Below, piece after piece: positions 23,723 through 34,934 of a stretch of DNA of 64,000 nt (within the stretch, counting starts at the first letter, position 1; the number at the start of each line of letters is the position of its first letter). The DNA is from Micractinium sp. NFX-FRZ. Lineage: Eukaryota > Chlorophyta > Trebouxiophyceae > Chlorellales > Chlorellaceae. Under the pieces are notes generated by a model. The model had not been told where the DNA came from, ran no database searches, and saw only the letters and a list, made by a program, of their open reading frames with translations. The position numbers were made by a program, and so were the translations under genes. The stretch spans positions 1-64,000 of the forward strand of contig JAPTJF010000180.1 in the NCBI GenBank assembly GCA_029339195.1, read 5' to 3'.

Positions 23723-24982
23723 GGGCGGAACCGCAGCGGGGCGCGCCCTCGACCCGACCCTACCCCCTAGGCCTAGCACCCGCTCCGCCCGCTGTGCACG
23801 CTGTGCCCGAGCCCTCGCCCCAGCCTCTAAGTGAACCCCTGACTCTCTACCCTGCTACTTTGACCTGCTGTTCATCCTTCAATTGAGCTTGCATCAATGC
23901 TCACAACTGCCTACTCAGCATGCCGGGCCCTGGGCCATTAGTTTCGCTGTGGAGTGATGCAGCCGCCTGTTTGTGTGGCGGGCCTCTTTGCCCTGCCACA
24001 GTATCTCTGCCACAGCAGCCCTGCTAGCAAGCCTGAACCCTCCCCTCTCACTTCTGATGCGCACTGTACAATACCCTCCCCGTACTTGTCGTCCCGCTCC
24101 CACTTCCTGATCTCGCCTCACCCCCACACTGCATCACTGGGCACACCGCACCTCCTTCTTGCCTTTTGTAGCTTTGGGTGCTCATGCACACCCCACCACC
24201 CTCCCCCTGAAGCAGCCCGTGCGCGGCCAAACGCTGCTGATTGCCATGTAGCGATGAGGGCAGCCAGCGGATAGGAGGGCACTGCCTGAGGGGGATGTTG
24301 TGGCCAGAGCTGCTGGGGTGAGCTTGCATTGGCCATAGTATCAAAGGGTGCATGAGTAACACGAGGTCGTGACTCCATGGGTAACACCCTGTTTGCATAG
24401 TCTCATGGCATAGGTTCATGGCTGGCGGGCTGCAGTTGTTTGCGTCGGCAGCGCACCCTCGAGCGGTGCGTGGGCCTGCCTGCGAACATGCACATTGCAA
24501 TTGCCAGCCCTGCCTGCCCCTGCCTAGCAACTGTGCTAAGAGCTTGCGTACGCATGCCAGGTCCCCCAAGAAATGTAAAGCACAGGTGCTGAGTGCAGAC
24601 GCGCTGCCAGGGAGGGGAGCAGGCAGGGGTGGGTGAGCTGGCGGAGGACGACGTGGCGGCGGCACGCCTTCTCCCAACACACCCAGTGGTTCTGACCCGC
24701 CCTGCGAACAGACGGGACCATTCAACTCAGGTGTGCAGGGTGCTACTCAGCAAAGCTGCGCCTCTGATCTGAGTCGCGCTCCCAGGCACCACACCTTTCG
24801 GCTGCACCAGCCCTCCTGGCAAATTTGGGAGGCTACTTGGAACGCAAAGGTAGGGCTGAGGACATGTTCCAAGGGGCTGGCACGCTCGGGACGCGCTGTC
24901 AGCCTTGTCCACAGCCCCACTTGGCACCAGCAGCTGCCATAGTCTCGAAACCATTCCACCCTGCCTGCCTGCAGGCAGCGCC
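23723..24982. other. Intergenic region
   Basis: 1.26 kb between two plus-strand genes: the 3' UTR of the U-box gene and the promoter of the MYND gene. No frame here has a recognisable domain or a consistent splice chain. I see no RNA gene. Confidence 0.5.
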
Positions 24983-27900
24983 ATGGCCGACACCTACCCT
25001 CAGAACCCGGGTGCCTCCTTCTTTGGGCGCCGCCTGAAGCGGGCGCAGGCGGCGGCCGCCGCGCACCCCGAGGCGCGCGGGTTTGCGGAGTCGGCGGCCC
25101 TGCTGGCACGCGTCGGCAAGCTCCTTCCCTGCGACTATCAGCGGCTGATGGTGCGGCTGCAGCCGGGGCGCGACATGGCAGACCGTATGCTGGCCGCCCT
25201 ATATTGCACGGCAGCAGCCATGCATGCCAGCGATGGGCCGCTGACATCTCCCACTGCCTGGGCCTCCCAGCTTACCTCTTACGGCTCCTCTTACTTTGGT
25301 TGGGACCAGGAAGGCAGCAGCCCCAAGGCGCTGGCAGCCGCCGTAGCCGCCGGGGCGGGCGGGGCAGCCGGCAGTGCGTGCAGCTCGGCGCAGCGCGGCG
25401 TCGCGGCGCAGGCGCTGCATCTGCTGGGTTGCAGCACCATCCGCGGCATGGGGCCAGGCGAGACGCAGGAGCCATTGGTCTCCGCGGCTGGCCTGTCCCT
25501 GGCAGCCCGCCTCATCTCCAGCTCGCCACAGGCAGAGGAGGAGTGCCACCGCCAGCTGGCCGCGCTGGCGGAACGCCACCGCCTACCCCCCCTGAGTGCA
25601 CGGCAGCTGCTGTGTGTGCTGCACTGCCAGATCGCCGCCGTGTGCATCGAGACACTCTTGATCAGCCAGCAGGCGTCAGTGGTGCCGCTGTTTGCCGGCG
25701 GCAGCGGGGCGGCATCTGCAGCGGGCCCCCGCCTGTCCCCCGCTCAACTCTCCAGTTTCTCACGGGAGCTGCCGCCGCTGGCCGCCGCCAGTGTGGCTCA
25801 GCTGGCAGCGCTGGCGCGGGACAGCATCAAGTCCCACCACTGGGCTGCCCTCCTGGCCATGCGCGTGCCCGACCTAGAGACGGTGGCAGCGCATTTGGAG
25901 AGAGGGGTGCAGCTGGCGCGCACGCGTGGCAACCGCTTCTGGGTGGCCTCCGAGGTGACGCGTGCATGATAGGAGTCGCCATCAGTCGCAAGGGGTCTCC
26001 ATTGGGGGCCCGTACTTTCCGCCTGCTTTGCCGTCAAAGTGCCGGCAATGGTTGTACAACGTTGTACACATGTGCCTCATGCCCCTTCCGTCGCTGCCCA
26101 ACCGACCGCTCGCCTGCCTGCCCCACAGCGCAGGCGTCACAGCTGGCTTACAACCAGACCTCCCTGCTCATGCTGGGCAGGGGAGGGCAGGAGGAGGCAC
26201 AGCAGGTGTGCATGGACGTGCGGGGCCTCCTCCCTCTATAGGCTCCACAGGGGTCCCTCTGTACCCCCCCTTGCACCCAGTCGCACGCCGCCCATGCCTG
26301 TGCGCATGCCAGTTGCTTGGGAGCCCGGCGATGCCCTGTGTACGAGTGCAGCCAGTGTGACCGTTCGCAAGGGTTTGGGGCCGTGGGTACCTCTGGCATG
26401 TGCCGCAGGCTGGCTGAGAGGATGGCTACTGGCTGCCCCCACGTATGTACCGCCCCGTCACCCCTCCCAGGACTGCATGCTGCTTGGTTGCCTGCCTCCT
26501 GCAGGCGCTCGCGCTGCATCGTGAGGCCGAGGAGGCGCTGGGGCTCTGCAAGCGCTACCTGCCTGAGAAATGGGTGGCCGGGGTAAAGCTTCAGACTTGC
26601 CCGCGCCTCCATCCCACCTGTGCCGCCGCCAGTTCCATTGCCTCACCTGCAAACAGGGCGCTCGATTTGACTTCTTCTGTGGCTGCAGCCAACTGGTGCA
26701 CCGGGGAAGCCTCGCGTGCCTGTGTTGCATGGTGGTTCAAACGCATGAGCCTGCACAAACTTGGCTTCTGCAGGCTTTGCCCTGTGCATGCCCAGTGTGA
26801 CCCTGGTGCCCACCCAGCGCCACACCTTCGAATGGCCACTGTTCAGTGTGCGTCCCCTGCCTGGCTGGGCAAGCCTCCAGGCCCCCCTCCCCGCCGCTTT
26901 CTGCTCCTGTGATCATGCTCCTCTTCCGTGCTCCTGTCTGGCTTCCTTGCCCGGCTGCAGCTAGCCCATTTTCTGGCGACAACGGGGCAGGTGGTGGCGG
27001 CGGCGGCAAGCGCAGGGCCGGGGGAGAGCGTAGGTGCCGCCGTCATGCGCTCCCGGATGGGTACGTCGCTGCCGCGGGGGGCTGCATCAGGGGGGGTCAC
27101 AGCTGCACATGCAGCAGGGGTCTGGCAACAGCAACAGCACACTACAGCAGGGTCCAGCTACGGTGTCTCCTGCCTGCACTGGCGTGTCGCCTCCCCCTCC
27201 CACCCACCCCACCCCCTACCCCCCATCATACCCGCTGACACCCTCAGTGTGGTGAATGTGCTGGGGCGGCATCGGTAGGGCATGGTTGTTGCTGGAAGAG
27301 CGGCATCTTGTGCCAAACCCTGCCACAACTGCCGGGTGCATCACCGAAGGCGTGCCTTGCTTGCCCAAACCTCGAGTCGCAGGCTGGTTACAGCAGCCCG
27401 ACATGCTGCCCACAAGCCTGGAAGCCATGAAGGGCAGCCTGCGCTGCAGCGGGTGCGGCATCCCGTCTGTGGGCGTGCGCCGCTGCGAGCGCTGCCGACA
27501 GGTGTGCAGGCGCAGGACACAGCAGGGGCGGGCAGGGGCAGGGCAGGGGCAGGGGCAGGGCAGGGGCCACCTTTACACCAGCCAGCCCAGATCCACTGTC
27601 TGCAGTACCGGCTGAGCTTCATGGCCCGGCCGTCGTCATTCCCCCCCTTGTGCCCTTCATGTCCCAAACCTGCAGGCCGCGTACTGTGAGTGGAAGCAGC
27701 AGTGGTGGGCAGCGGCTACCAGGTTAAGGGTGTGGCTTCGATTGCTGCCTGTAGTAATAGTAGTACCTAGGCAGACGGGCAGGTGGGCAAGCATGCAAGC
27801 AGGCAGGAAGGCGGGCAGGCAGGCAAGCAGGTGGGCAAGCAGGTGGGCAGGCAGCACAGCTGAGCTCTCCTGCCTCTCTGCCCAGCGCCCTGCAGGCTCG

Positions 27901-28542
27901 CGCGAGTGCCAGGTGAAGCACTGGAAGGAGGGAGGGCACCGGGCAGAGTGCGCCCGCCTGGTGGCGGCCGCTAGTGGCAGCAGCGCCGCTGGCAGCAGCG
28001 GCGGCGCTGGCAGCAGCAGTCCCGTCAGCTCTGCTGCCGCTCGCAGCGTCCGCGAGGCAGCCATGCAGGCGGCTGGCGAGCCGGAACCGCAAGCAGGCGT
28101 CAGCTCGGAAGGCAGGCGTGGCGGCAGCAAGGCGAGCCGCCGCCGCGGTAAGACCCAGCAGGAGCAAGGGGAGGGTCCAGCGGTGCAGCCCACTGCCAGC
28201 GCTGCAGCTGGCGCAAGTAGCAGCCAGACTGCGACAGCTGCCTCTGCGCAGGCACCACCCCAGCAGGCTGCAAGCCAAGCAGTGGCTGCCATGCTTCCGG
28301 CAGCCCTTGCTGCTGCGGCACACGCTGTGGCGCAGGGCAGCGCTCCAGCAGTAACAGCAGCAGCAGGCGGCGTGGGCAGGCAAGGCGGCGGGGGCGCCCA
28401 GTCGGCGGCAGAGCGGCCTGCTGCCAGCCGTGGCGGGCAGGCGGCAGTGCGCGGCAGGAGCTCGTGGCGTGAGATGCTGCAGAGCCTTTGGGCGCTCCTG
28501 CAGCTGCTGCCGACCCTGATCAGGTGGCTGCTGAGCGCATGA
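24983..28542 (+). CDS. MYND-finger protein with N-terminal helical (TPR-like) region
   Basis: Exons 24983-25954, 26134-26205, 26505-26582, 26961-27060, 27383-27501, 27676-27685 and 27896-28542 keep phase and give 665 aa. The ATG sits in a good context (GCCATGGCC). Exons 1-4 encode an Ala/Leu-rich helical region; exons 2-3 have TPR-like spacing (LAYNQTSLLMLGRGGQEEA, ALHREAEEALGLCKRYLP). The MYND finger spans exons 5-7: CSGC, CERC, AYCSREC, then HWKEGGHRAEC. It is completed only if the 10-nt exon 27676-27685 is used. MYND fingers bind proline-rich partners in other proteins. A low-complexity Ala/Ser/Gln tail follows, ending in a hydrophobic stretch (LWALLQLLPTLIRWLLSA) that could be a tail anchor. 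The specific function is unknown. Confidence 0.85.
27774..27855. repeat. GCAGG/GCAAG low-complexity repeat
   Basis: A run of GGCAGG and GCAAGC units in the intron just before the last exon of the MYND gene. Confidence 0.7.
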
Positions 28543-29337
28543 AAATGACAGTGTGACAAGTGGGTGGAGCCAGCGGGACTCCTGCAACTGTGGTGGCAGT
28601 GCATCTGGAGGAAGTTGAAAGAACCTGCTGCAGTTGACACAACTGCTCGTCTGCTCTTCAAGCTTGCGCTTCATTTGCTCGTCTGGCTTGCTGGTGCATG
28701 TAGCTGTTCGCACAAGGCATCGTGCTCTGTGCACTGGCAGAGACTCGCAGTCAGGCGCAGCGGGTAGGACGTGACTGGCAGAGGTTGGGCACGGGTGCGT
28801 AGCGCAACGACTGCCTGCTCTGCCTTGGCAGGTGATCAGCACACTTCGCTGCAGACAGCCGTGCAGCGCGGCACTGACTGGCGTGCAATTACCCCACCTT
28901 TTGCAAATTTACGTCATTGGGTGCACGCAGCGCCATGCATTGCAGTGTTTTCGATGTTGGTGCATCAGCCGAGGAGGGTAAGGCTGCAGTTGATGCAGCC
29001 GGCCTGCCCCCCCAGCCGACCCACGGCGGAGCAGCCTTTGCGTGGTCAGCACAGCTCTGTTTGGGTGCTTGCTGCCTCGTACTTGAGCAGTCAGTTCCCC
29101 AAAGGCTGGTCACGGTGGGGGTGTGCTGGCCAGAGCTGGTGGGTGCAGAAGGCGCTCTTGCCAACCGAAAACGCCTGCACCCGCCCGCCCGCCTGGCGCG
29201 CCCACGTGCCCGCCCACCAACCCTGCACGCGCGGCCTTTCGCAACCTGCTCTATCGGTTCCAGTGATCGCAAGCAGCGAAACAGCTTGCTCGAACAAGCG
29301 CCACCCCGTTGTTGTGCGCCACCCACCTGCACCCGAA
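28543..29337. other. Intergenic region
   Basis: 795 bases between two plus-strand genes: the 3' UTR of the MYND gene and the promoter of the VASt gene. An open frame spans part of it, in frame with the VASt start, but it has no ATG-led homology and is taken as 5' UTR. Confidence 0.5.
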
Positions 29338-31580
29338 ATGCTGCTGCACCACCTCAGGGTAGTGCTGCCTGCGGCGGCAGCCGTGATATGGGCGATACAA
29401 AAGCTGCGCGGCCAGCACGAAACTGCCACTGAGCGGGAACCCCCTGCAGCGCGGCCTGATCAGGTTCGGCCGCTGCCCTTGGCCTGTGGGTGCAAAACAC
29501 GTGCTCGTGGAAGCTCACGAAAACCCAAAATGCGAGCGCGAGCCTGAGCCACCCGGCTGGTTGGTCCGCCTGCTGCTGGTTCCGCCCTCCCGCCGGCGCC
29601 CACCCGCTGGTCCGGCGCTCCCTCTTGCCCCAGCCTCGCCCACCCGCCCTTCCTTCCGCATAACCCCACCTCTGTCTACTAATCTGCAGGAGGACGGAGA
29701 GGAGGTTGATGTGGAGCTTCCAGCACCCAGCAAGGGCGGCCACCCAGCCCCCTTTGAGGAGCCGCTGCCACTGAAAGCGGTGCTGCTTGACGTGACGCTG
29801 CCCATGTCGCTGGCCGCCCTCTGGCTGGCGCTCTTCCACGGCAGCAGCAACCTGCTGGCAGACTTCCACCAGCAGCTGGGGGATCTGGCCATCAGTGTGT
29901 CGCCGTGGCGGGAGAAGGGTGCGTGGGCGGGCGGCAGTGGGAAGCGGGCCGGGAGAGGGAGCGGGGCAGAAGGGAGGCAGTCTGGCGGGGTGCAGCAGCG
30001 GTGTGGAGTGTGCTGCCGTAGGATGGCTCACAGTGCCTCCTTCCCTGAGAGCCTGCTGCTGCTATTGCCGTGCGCTGGTCGGCCAGTCAGCAGGGCCGCA
30101 GGTTTTGGGTGCCCTCTGCGCCTCCCGTGCCCCGCCCCTGCCCTGGAGTGCCTCAGCTTGCCATGGAGCCGCCCTGGTACTCACCCCCGCCACGTATGCA
30201 TGCGCCTGCAGACGGCATGCGGCGGCGCGTGCTGCGCTACACCACGCCCCTCAGAAACCCGCTGGGGCCTCGGCAGGCCTGCAACACAGGTGCGCTTGCG
30301 CCACACAATGCGCTGATGCTGCGCGTGCGTGGAAGCCCGAGTTTGCCCTGCTGCCGGGGAAGGCTGACGGTTGTGACCAGGCTGTCGCTGCCAGTACGTT
30401 GATGCTTTGCCCACCCCTGCCCATGCCTCCACTGCCTGCCATCCCTGCACTCCCTGCCTTCTAGACCTCTGCTTGCCTTGCACCCTCCCCATGCAGAGGT
30501 GCTCGAGGCTGCTGAGCTGGCGGCCTCCGGCTTCTGGCTGCGCGCGTGCGCCACCTCAGAGGGCGTCCCCTTCTCCACCTGCTTTGCCAACCACATACAG
30601 TGGATGGCCGTCCCCCACGGCACGCACTCCTGCCGCTTGGTGATCACAGGTGCGGTGGGGGAGGGGGTGGCGGGGGGCGGGGCAGGGCGCGGCGAGGGGG
30701 AGGGCGGGCGGGGGCGCATCTTGACGTGGGAAAGGCTGGGCGGGAGGTGGGGAAGGCGGGTCCGTAGCAGGGCAAGGGTGCAAGCATGTGGAGGGACGGC
30801 TGCGCAGCGGTGGGTCCATGCAGCACTGTCAGGTATGCATGCCCGCGAACGCCTCAGCTCGCGAACCAAGGCTTTGAGTGACCTGCATGCTGCTTTCCGT
30901 GCTTTTGTGAGGGCCTGCAGGCGAGTGCCGCTTCCACTCCCCGGTGTGGGGCCCCTTGAAGGGGCAGATCGAGCGGGAGAGCATCAAGGCAAGCCCACTT
31001 GCATCCCAGCTGCCGCCCTGCCTGCCGTCCTGCCTGCCCTGTGTTGCTGTTCCCTGCCTGCCGCTGCCTGCCCGCCCGCCCTTGCCCATCCTTTCTGCTT
31101 GCTGGCCGTTGTGGCCGGCCACACCAGCCCTCACCGAACCTTCAACCTCTCTCCCACCCCCCACCTGGCGCCCACCTGGCGGCCGTACTGCAGGGCATGA
31201 GCAAGGCGTACCGCACCCTGCTGCGCATGCTGGAGCGGCAGTACGGCGGCGTGGAGTCAGCGGCACAAGCAGGCAGCAGCAGCAGCGGCGGCGGCGGCAA
31301 GCCTGCAGGCCTGGCGGGCACGGGGCTGCCCTCTGGCAAGCCTGCGGGGCGGCCGGTGGCGGTGGGTGCGGACGCCACGGCAGCGGGGCAGGCGGGCGCC
31401 GCGGGCGGGGCTGCACACGAGGGGTTGAACATCTCGGCGCTGCTGCAGAGCCCGCAGACGAATGCAGCCGCCTTCCTGGCCCTCATGGTGGTCATGGTGC
31501 TGGTGTGGCGCCTGGCGTTCATGCACCAGGCGATGATGCTGCAGGTGGCTCGGGGGGTGGCATCCGCCGTGCGCCGCTGA
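29338..31580 (+). CDS. VASt-domain membrane protein (VAD1/StAR-like lipid transfer)
   Basis: Exons 29338-29463, 29690-29918, 30212-30289, 30497-30649, 30921-30988 and 31194-31580 keep phase and give 346 aa. Residues 6-22 (RVVLPAAAAVIWAIQKL) are hydrophobic. Residues about 45-230 match the VASt fold: LPMSLAALWLALF, SNLLADFHQQLGD, MRRRVLRYTTPL, FSTCFANHIQWM and CRLVITGECRFHSPVWGP. After a Gly/Ser/Ala linker comes a second hydrophobic segment (AAFLALMVVMVLVWRLAFM). In other eukaryotes VASt proteins move sterols at membrane contact sites and usually carry an N-terminal GRAM domain; none is visible here. Intron 5 uses a GC donor (AAG|GCAAGC). The first donor (CAG|GTTCGG) is weak, so the N-terminal exon is the least certain part. 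Confidence 0.77.
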
Positions 31581-32310
31581 CTGTGCCAGTGCATCTCCAC
31601 GCTTTGAGCACCAGCACCCTTTCCCATCCCTGTTTTCAGCACCACTGCCCATTGCTCCCTCTCGCTAGCGCGCTGCCACCATAGCCGGCTGCCCCTGCAC
31701 ACCTGGGCTCCTCCTTTTTTTTTTTTTTTAACGGTTCCCCGCCGTTGTTCCTCTGCTGACATCCACCCGGGGGCCGGGTGCTGCAGGCCATTGTCTGCAC
31801 CCTCCTGAACTCCCGTCGCTATGCCTACTTCTCGTGTTTCACTTGTTTGTTTACCACCACCACAAGCATACCCGCCACCCTGCTTGTGCTGACCTCACCT
31901 GCCCCCACCTCATTTGCATTCACTCCGACCCCACATGCTCCTCCCTTGCCTTGGCCCCTTCCTCAAAACCAACCCACCCACACACAGCGGCTCCCGTGGC
32001 CCTGCTGCCAACAAGCACCCCTGCCAACAAGCACCCCTTCCATGATGCCCTTTGCCACTCTGCGCACCCCCAAACACTATCGTTTCTCGACCCTTGACCC
32101 CTGCACTCCCCTGCCATTGCGGGGCCCCTTGGCAGCACGATCGCTTGTTTGCTGTTTGTTACACCCTGGACTGAGATGATGAAGCGCGCACAGCGCGCCT
32201 ATGTGCGTCATTGTATTCCTAGCTGCCTGACCCTCTTCAACGTTGCTTCCTGCCTACTGTCCCAGCCAAAGCACTGTAATCTAAGAAGCCCTTGCCGTGC
32301 TGCCGCAGGC
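31581..32310. other. Convergent 3' region
   Basis: 3' flanks of the VASt gene (plus) and LSM6 (minus). It contains a 15-T run at 31715-31729, a pyrimidine-rich stretch, and a minus-strand TGTAA at 32159-32163, about 150 bases past the LSM6 stop, which is a likely poly(A) signal. No gene is seen. Confidence 0.55.
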
Positions 32311-32976
32311 TCAACTCCGGACTGTGCTGATGTACAGCACTGCAGCGGAGGGAGCAAGGGAGGCAGGAGGGTTGAGGGTTCAGAGAGGCAGCATCAGGGA
32401 GGCCGCACATGGAGCCGGGCGCATGTACAACACCCGCTGCCGCTGACCAACACATGCGCACAACCAGCGCTCTGCGACAGTGCTGGTGCACCACCTCCTG
32501 CATGCGCATGGCTGCGCACTTCAGGGCAGTACAGCGCTTTGCAAAGCCCACTGCCGCCAGTGCTCTTGCCAGCAGAGCCGCCCAGCCCAGGCACCCCACA
32601 CGCCCTGCACACCCCTCCTCACCGTTGTTGCCGCGGATGAAGCAGTCGCCATACTTGTTTTTTAGCTGACCGTTCACATACTCCTCCGTCTGCTCCATGG
32701 CGATGTTCATGTAGCCGTCGAGGCAGGCCAGGATGCCTGCAGGGGGGCAGGGAGTGGAGGACGGCGATAGAGGCGGCAGGCGGTGGGTTCAGCGGCAGAT
32801 CGCCGGCGGCGCACGGTGGAGCCCGTTGCGGTCTCCCATCGGCGTCCCTGCACCACGAAGCACCCACCTCGGTAATCCACGCCCGAGTTGAGCTTCACTA
32901 TCACCGGCTTGCCCTTGATGCTCTTCAAGAAGTCTGCTGGTGTTTTGGCGCCCGCTGGTGCCTCTCCATCAGCCAT
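32311..32976 (-). CDS. LSM6: U6 snRNA-associated Sm-like protein LSm6
   Basis: Exons 32868-32976, 32623-32736 and 32311-32339 keep phase and give 83 aa, the usual size. Sm motif 1 reads DFLKSIKGKPVIVKLNSG with VDYRG. Exon 2 gives ILACLDGYMNIAMEQTEEYV and QLKNKYGDCFIRGNN, nearly identical to animal and plant LSm6. Sm motif 2 ends with VLYIST. LSm6 is a subunit of the LSm1-7 ring (cytoplasmic mRNA decay) and the LSm2-8 ring (nuclear, U6 snRNA). The start is the only ATG before the conserved core. Confidence 0.96.
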
Positions 32977-33529
32977 CTTTACGCCCCGGTAGCTCGGATC
33001 GGCGTGCGGGGAGGCCTGGGGCTGTGCAAGCGGGAAAGAAAATTGTCGAGTGCTGCGCTAATTAAGCTCTTCGTTGTTTGAAACCGACTACGAGTGTTGC
33101 GGAAGGGTAATCGAAAGCTCTAACGCCGACACAGTGAGCCAGCAGGGGGCGAGTTTCTTCCCGAGCGGGAGCGCAACTTTCAGTGGCGCTTGAAACGCAG
33201 CTGGGAGCCACAGCAGTTGTCTCTTCGCACTAATTGACATCTTACTGCCCTCAGCATCCCTGCCCGACACCTCTTCAGCGCGCGTCCACCCACTGCTCTT
33301 GGTCTGCGTGTGAGGCACTCATTGCTAGCCGCTCAACATTTCAGGCATCGCCAAGGGGATCTAGGTAAGGCGCCTGAACCTGCGTGTGGTAGGCCTCCTG
33401 CTGCTGCTGCCCACCGCCCGCTGCCGTCCCTGCGGAGGTGCCGCACCTGCGCCGCACATGTCGACAGGATATCGCACCAATTTCATGCCACCTTGAACCC
33501 CTCTCTTCTCCGTGCGCCTGCAGGCAACC
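32977..33529. other. Divergent promoter region
   Basis: Separates LSM6 (minus) from the small plus-strand gene at 33530. An AT-rich patch lies at 33055-33090 (CTAATTAAGC...GTTTGAAACC). No further gene is supported. Confidence 0.5.
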
Positions 33530-34137
33530 ATGGGTCTGGCTGGAGTAGCATACGATGGCAGCATGTGGGTGACAGCGGCAAGCAGCGCGGCACTAGGTGA
33601 GGCGCGCCGTCTTCAGCGTGCGATGGTGCATTGCCCGCGCTTGATTGATTCCCCATCCCGTGCATTGTCAGTGATTGACTGCCTGCGACATCCGTGGATT
33701 CCCCTGCAGTCGTGGCTTCGGGCAGCTTTGTGGCAGCGGGGGCCTGGCTGGTGGCGCGACGTGTGGCCGAAGGGGTAAGGCGGCCTGCTCCTGCCGCTGC
33801 CGCTGGCTGCCTGCTGCATCCCGCAATCTGCTTCTCACTTGCATCCTCTCCGCCTGCGTTGGAATGTACGGCGTTGCAATGCGCGCCAACAGCAGCTGGC
33901 AGTGCAGCCAGCTTGAGAGCAGGGCCCAGAGCGCCCGCCCGCCTCCCAACCCTCTCCACGCCTGCCTTCTTCCGCCCGGCCGCTTTGCAGGGCATGAGTC
34001 TTGGTGGCATGGAGGGCGGGGATGCAGCCCCACGCGGAGCACGCCGTGTGCAGCCCCTGCAGAAGAGCAGCGGCAGCGAGCAGCAGAGCAGCGTGCAGCC
34101 GCCGCCCCGGGCGGAATCAGTGGACGAAGTGCAGTGA
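33530..34137 (+). CDS. Small hypothetical membrane protein
   Basis: I do not recognise the family. Exons 33530-33596, 33710-33774 and 33991-34137 keep phase and give 92 aa. ATG 33530 is in a good context (ACCATGGGT). Residues about 3-38 are hydrophobic and small-residue rich (WVTAASSAALG, VVASGSFVAAGAWLV), compatible with one or two membrane helices. They are followed by ARRVAEG and a polar tail rich in Gly, Gln and Ser ending ESVDEVQ. Donors (GTGAGG, GTAAGG) and CAG acceptors are standard, which supports a real gene. It could be an organelle membrane micro-subunit, but nothing in the sequence proves this. Confidence 0.5.
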
Positions 34138-34934
34138 GGGCCTCTTGGACTCAGTTTTGTTTGAAGATGGCGAGTGCTGTGCTGGTCAAGTGATGCAGAA
34201 TGGGGGATACGCGTGTGAGGGGCAGCAGCGGCGGCGGCAGCCATGCAGCTGGCGTACTGATTGGGGGCGCAGCAAGCTGGTACCGGGGGTGCTGCACACT
34301 GGCAGTGGCAGGCCCTCGCAAGTCCTTTGGGCTTTTGGCGCCCCACGCAACATGTCTATCATGCCAAGTAGTCGCGTGGAAGAGAGAGACGGCATGGCGT
34401 GGCATCAGAGCGTGTCTTCTTCCTCACACATGTACATGCATTGTATGCACCATTACAGTGAACGCAATGCTCAGCGGCAATGTGGAAAACAACGCAAAAT
34501 CAAACAGTGAAAAACAGCGGTGTCGCATCGGCAGCGGCCATCGTCGGCAGCACGTGCTGAGCAAGGCTGAAATGGGTAGCATGCAAGGGTGCAAGAAGTG
34601 AAGCTCAGGGGTAAGTACCAGCAGCGCATTGAGCGAGGAATGTGAGCAGGGAGAACGTGTTGGCAGCATTTCAGCGTTCATTCAAGTTGCAAGGGAAAAC
34701 GTGGGGAGCGGGTCTGTTTGGCGGACGGAGGAGGTGGAGGAGCGCTGCACGAGGCGCTGCTTTCTGAAGTGGGGCGAAACTCCATGCCGTCACATTGAGG
34801 TCCATTTGTCGGGAGCCCAGGCTTGCACCTCACACAAACACGCGAGGCACTGCCCCAGGGCAAACGGCCGACCCATGCCCCAAGTCAGATGGCGCCAGTT
34901 TCAAAAGTGTCCAATTGAACACATGTTTTTGTCA
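34138..34934. other. Convergent 3' region
   Basis: About 0.8 kb between the small plus-strand gene and the 3' end of the HIT gene. It is less GC-rich than average (34400-34530). I see no gene or RNA here. Confidence 0.5.
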
